NCBI GenBank assembly: GCA_049964535.1
Contig: JBMFXG010000091.1
Location: 1-10,312 of the forward strand
Source: JAJYZP01 sp049964535
Lineage (GTDB): Bacteria; Actinomycetota; Acidimicrobiia; Acidimicrobiales; Acidimicrobiaceae
DNA: 10,312 bases
Reading direction: 5' to 3'
The position numbers and the translations under genes are program-made. Every line of letters begins with the position of its first letter. Position 1 is the stretch's first letter. The notes beneath the pieces are model-generated. The model saw only the letters and a list, made by a program, of their open reading frames with translations. It was not told the origin of the DNA and did no database searches. Of the stretch, positions 7,596 to 10,312 are shown piece by piece.

Positions 7596-8405
7596 CTATG
7601 ACCGCGGGGAGAGTTTCTCGCGAAGAAGAGTTTTTAGAACAACGCGGGCATAGTTCGCTCCGTAGATGAAGTTGTTACCCTTCTTTGACCGTCCGCCATG
7701 GCGTTTTGAAAGCGTGACGGGAATCTCCAGTAAACGCGCTCCCGCAGCGAGCGCTGCTATGAGCAGTTCAGAGGATTGATACTGAGGCTCTTCGAGCCGA
7801 ATCGACTCAAGTAAAGTGGTCCGAAATCCCCGAATTCCCGACGAGGTATCGGTGACGTTTGCTCGCATGACGAGTGAGACAATTTTGGCGAAGACGACGA
7901 CTCCGATATCGCGTACTGGGTCGCCGACGTGGGTCTCGCCGAGCACACGCGAGCCTTGCGTGAAGTCTGCTCGGTCCTTGATGAGCGGTTCTACGATGCG
8001 CTCGAGATCGTTTGGACTCCACTGGCCGTCGGCATCAACGATGGTGATCGTTGGGATAGCTGCTTGCGCCGCTATTTGATATCCCAGCTTGAGTACAGCA
8101 CCTTGTCCTCTATTGACAGTGGCCTCGCAGACGGGGAGACCGAGAGAGCGTCCAATCTGTGCGGTATCATCTGTCGCTCCATCGACGAGGAGAATCGGGA
8201 TAGCTCGAAGACCCAAGATCGTTGAAGGGAGTCGCTGAGCGAGGGCCCGCAACGACTCTGCCTCGTTGTAGGCGGGAATGAGTATGACGATCTGTGCGTC
8301 GTGCAGAGCGGTCTCGTAGCGGCTGAGAAAGTCGACGATTAGGGGCGCGTCGATAGAGTTGACTCCCGCCCGCGCCTCCTCTGCGACCGAAGGCATCTGT
8401 CTCAT
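7596..8405 (-). CDS. Family 2 glycosyltransferase, DPM1/GtrB-like
   Basis: Predicted to move a sugar from a nucleotide donor to a polyprenyl phosphate on the cytoplasmic face of the membrane. The 269 residues show PAYNE (44-48), VDGATDD (74-80), NRGQG (98-102), the metal-binding DADGQ (124-128), GSR (151-153), TDTSSGIRGFR (185-195) and RHGGRSKKG (235-243), the usual DPM-synthase order. An N-terminal extension of about 38 residues precedes the fold. Unlike GtrB or CsbB it has no C-terminal membrane helices, so it is probably soluble or peripheral. The start is ATG at 8405, with GGAG four bases upstream; a second ATG at codon 4 is possible, with GGAG 12 bases before it. It is the first gene of a two-gene unit with the YfhO-like gene, which is a good functional match. 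The exact sugar is unknown. Confidence 0.9.
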   Translation of the reverse strand: MRQMPSVAEEARAGVNSIDAPLIVDFLSRYETALHDAQIVILIPAYNEAESLRALAQRLPSTILGLRAIPILLVDGATDDTAQIGRSLGLPVCEATVNRGQGAVLKLGYQIAAQAAIPTITIVDADGQWSPNDLERIVEPLIKDRADFTQGSRVLGETHVGDPVRDIGVVVFAKIVSLVMRANVTDTSSGIRGFRTTLLESIRLEEPQYQSSELLIAALAAGARLLEIPVTLSKRHGGRSKKGNNFIYGANYARVVLKTLLREKLSPRS

Positions 8406-8742
8406 ACTCTCTCCAGCCTTCTCGTGATCAAAACCACGAACATGACTGTACCCGCTTGGATTGTGTCATCGGGCATCGACGTCTGGGGGCGTAGCGTTGT
8501 CGGGTCATGGCTTACGTTGCTATTTCAATGAGCTCGAAGAGAGGATCCGTTGCGTTCAACTCGAGGAGGATGGAGCTAACGTGAGGTTTTGAGATGGCGG
8601 TGTGCTCGCTCGTTGACGCAGTGTACTTCGATGAGCGACGAGCTCGATGCGTTAGAAGTACAACGTAGGAACTACATCAACAAGATTCTTTTCAAAATGG
8701 CGCTCGCGTAGGTTGAATGCGTCATAGTATGTGGGAACCGTA

Positions 8743-8758
8743 CCACTACAGGTTGTGG
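8743..8758 (+). promoter_or_regulatory. NrdR-box-like palindrome upstream of nrdJ
   Basis: CCACTACAGGTTGTGG has the CAC(T)A...T(T)GTG outline of the 16-bp box bound by the ribonucleotide-reductase repressor NrdR, and ACCAC/GTGGT forms a 5-bp inverted repeat around it. It lies about 230 bases before the nrdJ start. NrdR usually needs two boxes about 31 bp apart. Only half-sites (GGTTGTG at 8787 and 8811) are seen here, so the call is tentative. Confidence 0.3.
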
Positions 8759-8979
8759 TTCGTACGAGAAATGTAACTAGATGTAGGGTTGTGGTTGCTG
8801 CGAGATCGTTGGTTGTGCTCGTCAGCTTTATCGTTTTGAGAAAAGCAGGGCCGTTACTTTTGAGGTAATGAGTTGGTGCTAGATTCAGGCGAAACTGCTA
8901 TCGGCGTAGGTGAAGCGGTAACACTTTAGCGGCGTACGGCGAGCAGAACCAGGTTAGCAAGATGGAGAGTGAGAGCTCT

Positions 8980-8986
8980 GAGGGAG
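8980..8986 (+). promoter_or_regulatory. Ribosome binding site for nrdJ
   Basis: GAGGGAG ends four bases before the ATG at 8991; its GAGG core is seven bases away. This favours ATG 8991 over the in-frame ATG at 9000, for which the only other purine run directly abuts the codon. Confidence 0.55.
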
Positions 8987-8990
8987 CTCG

Positions 8991-10312
8991 ATGGAAGGAA
9001 TGGTTGAGAAGGTGACACTTGCTCAAGAGAGGTTGTCGGTCGCAATCGAACGACACTTCACCGAAGAAGGACAAGATCCTTATGAGACCGTGGAGTGGGA
9101 GCGACGAGATGCTCGGATCACAAACTATCGGGATGGAGCGGTCGCCTTCGAGCAGCTCGGTGTTGAGGTTCCAAGCTTTTGGAGTCTGAATGCAACCAAT
9201 ATTTTGGCGCAGAAGTACTTTCGCGGTACGCTCGGCACGACAGAACGAGAGTGGTCTCTCCGTCAGGTAGCAGATCGAATCGTCGACACCATCACCGAGT
9301 GGGGAATTAAAGATGGTTATTTTGCCGACTCTGCCGAAGCCGAGACCTTCCGAGCGGAGCTCAAGTACCTTCTGATTCATCAACGCGCTGCGTTTAACTC
9401 TCCGGTCTGGTTCAATATCGGTGTAGCGGGAGTTCCACAGCAAGCTTCAGCGTGCTTCATTCTCGCCGTTGATGACTCGATGAACTCGATCTTGAACTGG
9501 TATGCCGAGGAAGGAGTCATCTTCAAGGGAGGGTCAGGAGCTGGCGTCAATCTCTCATCCATCCGATCTTCCAAGGAGATCCTCAAAGGTGGTGGAACGG
9601 CCTCCGGACCGGTCTCCTTTATGCGTGGCGCGGATGCTTCGGCAGGAACTATCAAGTCAGGTGGCAAGACTCGGCGGGCAGCCAAGATGGTCATCTTGAA
9701 CGCTGATCACCCCGATGTCGAGGAGTTCATCTGGTGCAAGGCCATCGAAGAGCGTAAGGCGCGAGCTCTACGTGATGCAGGTTTTGACATGGATCTCGAT
9801 GGTAAGGACTCTTTCTCGCTGCAGTACCAGAATGCAAATAACTCTGTTCGAGTCTCAGATGAGTTCATGCGAGCTGTAGAGGCCGATGAAGAGTGGTCTT
9901 TGCGAGCGGTGACCGATGGCAGTGTTATCAAGACCATGAAGGCTCGTGACCTGATGCGACAGATTGCTCAGGCTGCTTGGGAGTGCGCCGATCCTGGGGT
10001 TCAGTATGACACAACGATCAATAAGTGGCATACCGCTCCAAATAGCGGCAGGATTAATGGATCGAATCCGTGTTCGGAGTACGTCCATCTCGATAATTCA
10101 GCGTGCAACTTAGCAAGTTTCAATCTGCTTCGATATCTGAACGATGACCACAGTTTTGACGTAGAGGGCTTCGTTCACTCCGTTGAGCTCGTCTTTATGG
10201 CGCAAGAGATTCTCGTTGGTAACGCCGACTACCCAACCGAGAAGATTGCAGAGAACTCTCGACGGTTTCGTGAGCTAGGTATCGGTTACGCGAACCTCGG
10301 AGCGTTACTGAT
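8991..10312 (+). CDS. nrdJ: Vitamin B12-dependent ribonucleotide reductase, class II (N-terminal part)
   Basis: The enzyme reduces ribonucleotides to deoxyribonucleotides using an adenosylcobalamin-derived radical, so it works with or without oxygen. Only 440 codons are visible; the gene runs off the right edge. Motifs: FNSPVWFN (135-142), Cys155 in SACFIL (first redox cysteine), GGSGAGVN (180-187), the family segment RDAGFDMDLDGKDSF, and NPCSE (359-363) with the radical Cys361. Cys372 in SACNL, 11 residues on, is the second redox cysteine, the spacing known for this class. The active-site Asn, Cys and Glu are all kept. No N-terminal ATP-cone is seen before the catalytic barrel. An in-frame stop at 8979-8981 lies just upstream, and ATG 8991 has a Shine-Dalgarno. 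It diverges from the glycosyltransferase unit, and its function is unrelated to its neighbours. Confidence 0.95.
   Translation, partial: MEGMVEKVTLAQERLSVAIERHFTEEGQDPYETVEWERRDARITNYRDGAVAFEQLGVEVPSFWSLNATNILAQKYFRGTLGTTEREWSLRQVADRIVDTITEWGIKDGYFADSAEAETFRAELKYLLIHQRAAFNSPVWFNIGVAGVPQQASACFILAVDDSMNSILNWYAEEGVIFKGGSGAGVNLSSIRSSKEILKGGGTASGPVSFMRGADASAGTIKSGGKTRRAAKMVILNADHPDVEEFIWCKAIEERKARALRDAGFDMDLDGKDSFSLQYQNANNSVRVSDEFMRAVEADEEWSLRAVTDGSVIKTMKARDLMRQIAQAAWECADPGVQYDTTINKWHTAPNSGRINGSNPCSEYVHLDNSACNLASFNLLRYLNDDHSFDVEGFVHSVELVFMAQEILVGNADYPTEKIAENSRRFRELGIGYANLGALL

Larger units (their letters stand above)
8406..8990. other. Long divergent intergenic region upstream of nrdJ
   Basis: This 585-base region must hold the promoters of the glycosyltransferase unit (minus) and nrdJ (plus); no clean -35/-10 pair was found for either. 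An inverted repeat TGTACTTC (8622-8629) / GAAGTACA (8655-8662) is present. A 26-codon plus frame at 8631-8711 lacks a Shine-Dalgarno. Three copies of GGTTGTG occur at 8751, 8787 and 8811. No cobalamin-riboswitch B12 box or tRNA was recognised. Confidence 0.45.

Noticed and set aside
8820..8990. Cobalamin riboswitch before nrdJ
   Set aside because: nrdJ depends on B12, so I looked for the B12 box and its conserved partners; none was visible.
8898..9443. A 181-codon minus-strand open frame overlapping the start of nrdJ
   Set aside because: It lies opposite clear nrdJ coding sequence, its product is not recognisable, and the plus-strand protein matches its family throughout.

Overview
This is about 10.3 kb of bacterial chromosome with mid-range GC (judged by eye, not computed). 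Start codons are often GTG or TTG. The gene content is a class II (B12-dependent) ribonucleotide reductase, an ACT-domain protein, a glycerol kinase and polyprenyl-phosphate-type glycosylation genes. This, with what looks like a leaderless gene, suggests a Gram-positive actinobacterium. An acidophilic Acidimicrobiia relative such as Ferrimicrobium is a guess from style and is not proven here. No phage, transposon, CRISPR array, rRNA or tRNA was recognised.

Layout, left to right: (1) 1-302 has no recognisable gene and ends in a plausible promoter that fires directly on the start codon of an ACT-domain protein (303-944, +). (2) A convergent gap at 945-1276. (3) A minus-strand pair, NAD-dependent sugar epimerase (3755-2853) followed by glycerol kinase (2785-1277). 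The 67-bp gap between them holds three arms that could form two competing hairpins. (4) A divergent gap, then a GtrA-family four-helix membrane protein (+, about 4007-4531). (5) A convergent gap at 4532-4893. (6) A tightly coupled minus-strand pair, DPM1-type family 2 glycosyltransferase (8405-7596) followed by a 899-residue YfhO-family membrane protein (7593-4894), with 2 nt between them. (7) A 585-bp divergent intergenic region with an NrdR-box-like palindrome. (8) The first 440 codons of nrdJ (8991 to the right edge).

The most coherent functional story is the middle of the window. A cytoplasmic family 2 transferase that loads a sugar on a lipid carrier, a GtrA-type protein that could flip it, and a YfhO-type transferase that could place it on an outside acceptor form the same three-part set that decorates lipoteichoic acid in Bacillus and Listeria (CsbB-like, GtcA-like, YfhO). 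The adjacent epimerase may supply the nucleotide sugar. The acceptor here is unknown. The glycerol kinase and nrdJ are probably housekeeping neighbours. Most of the window is ordinary; the findings are graded accordingly.
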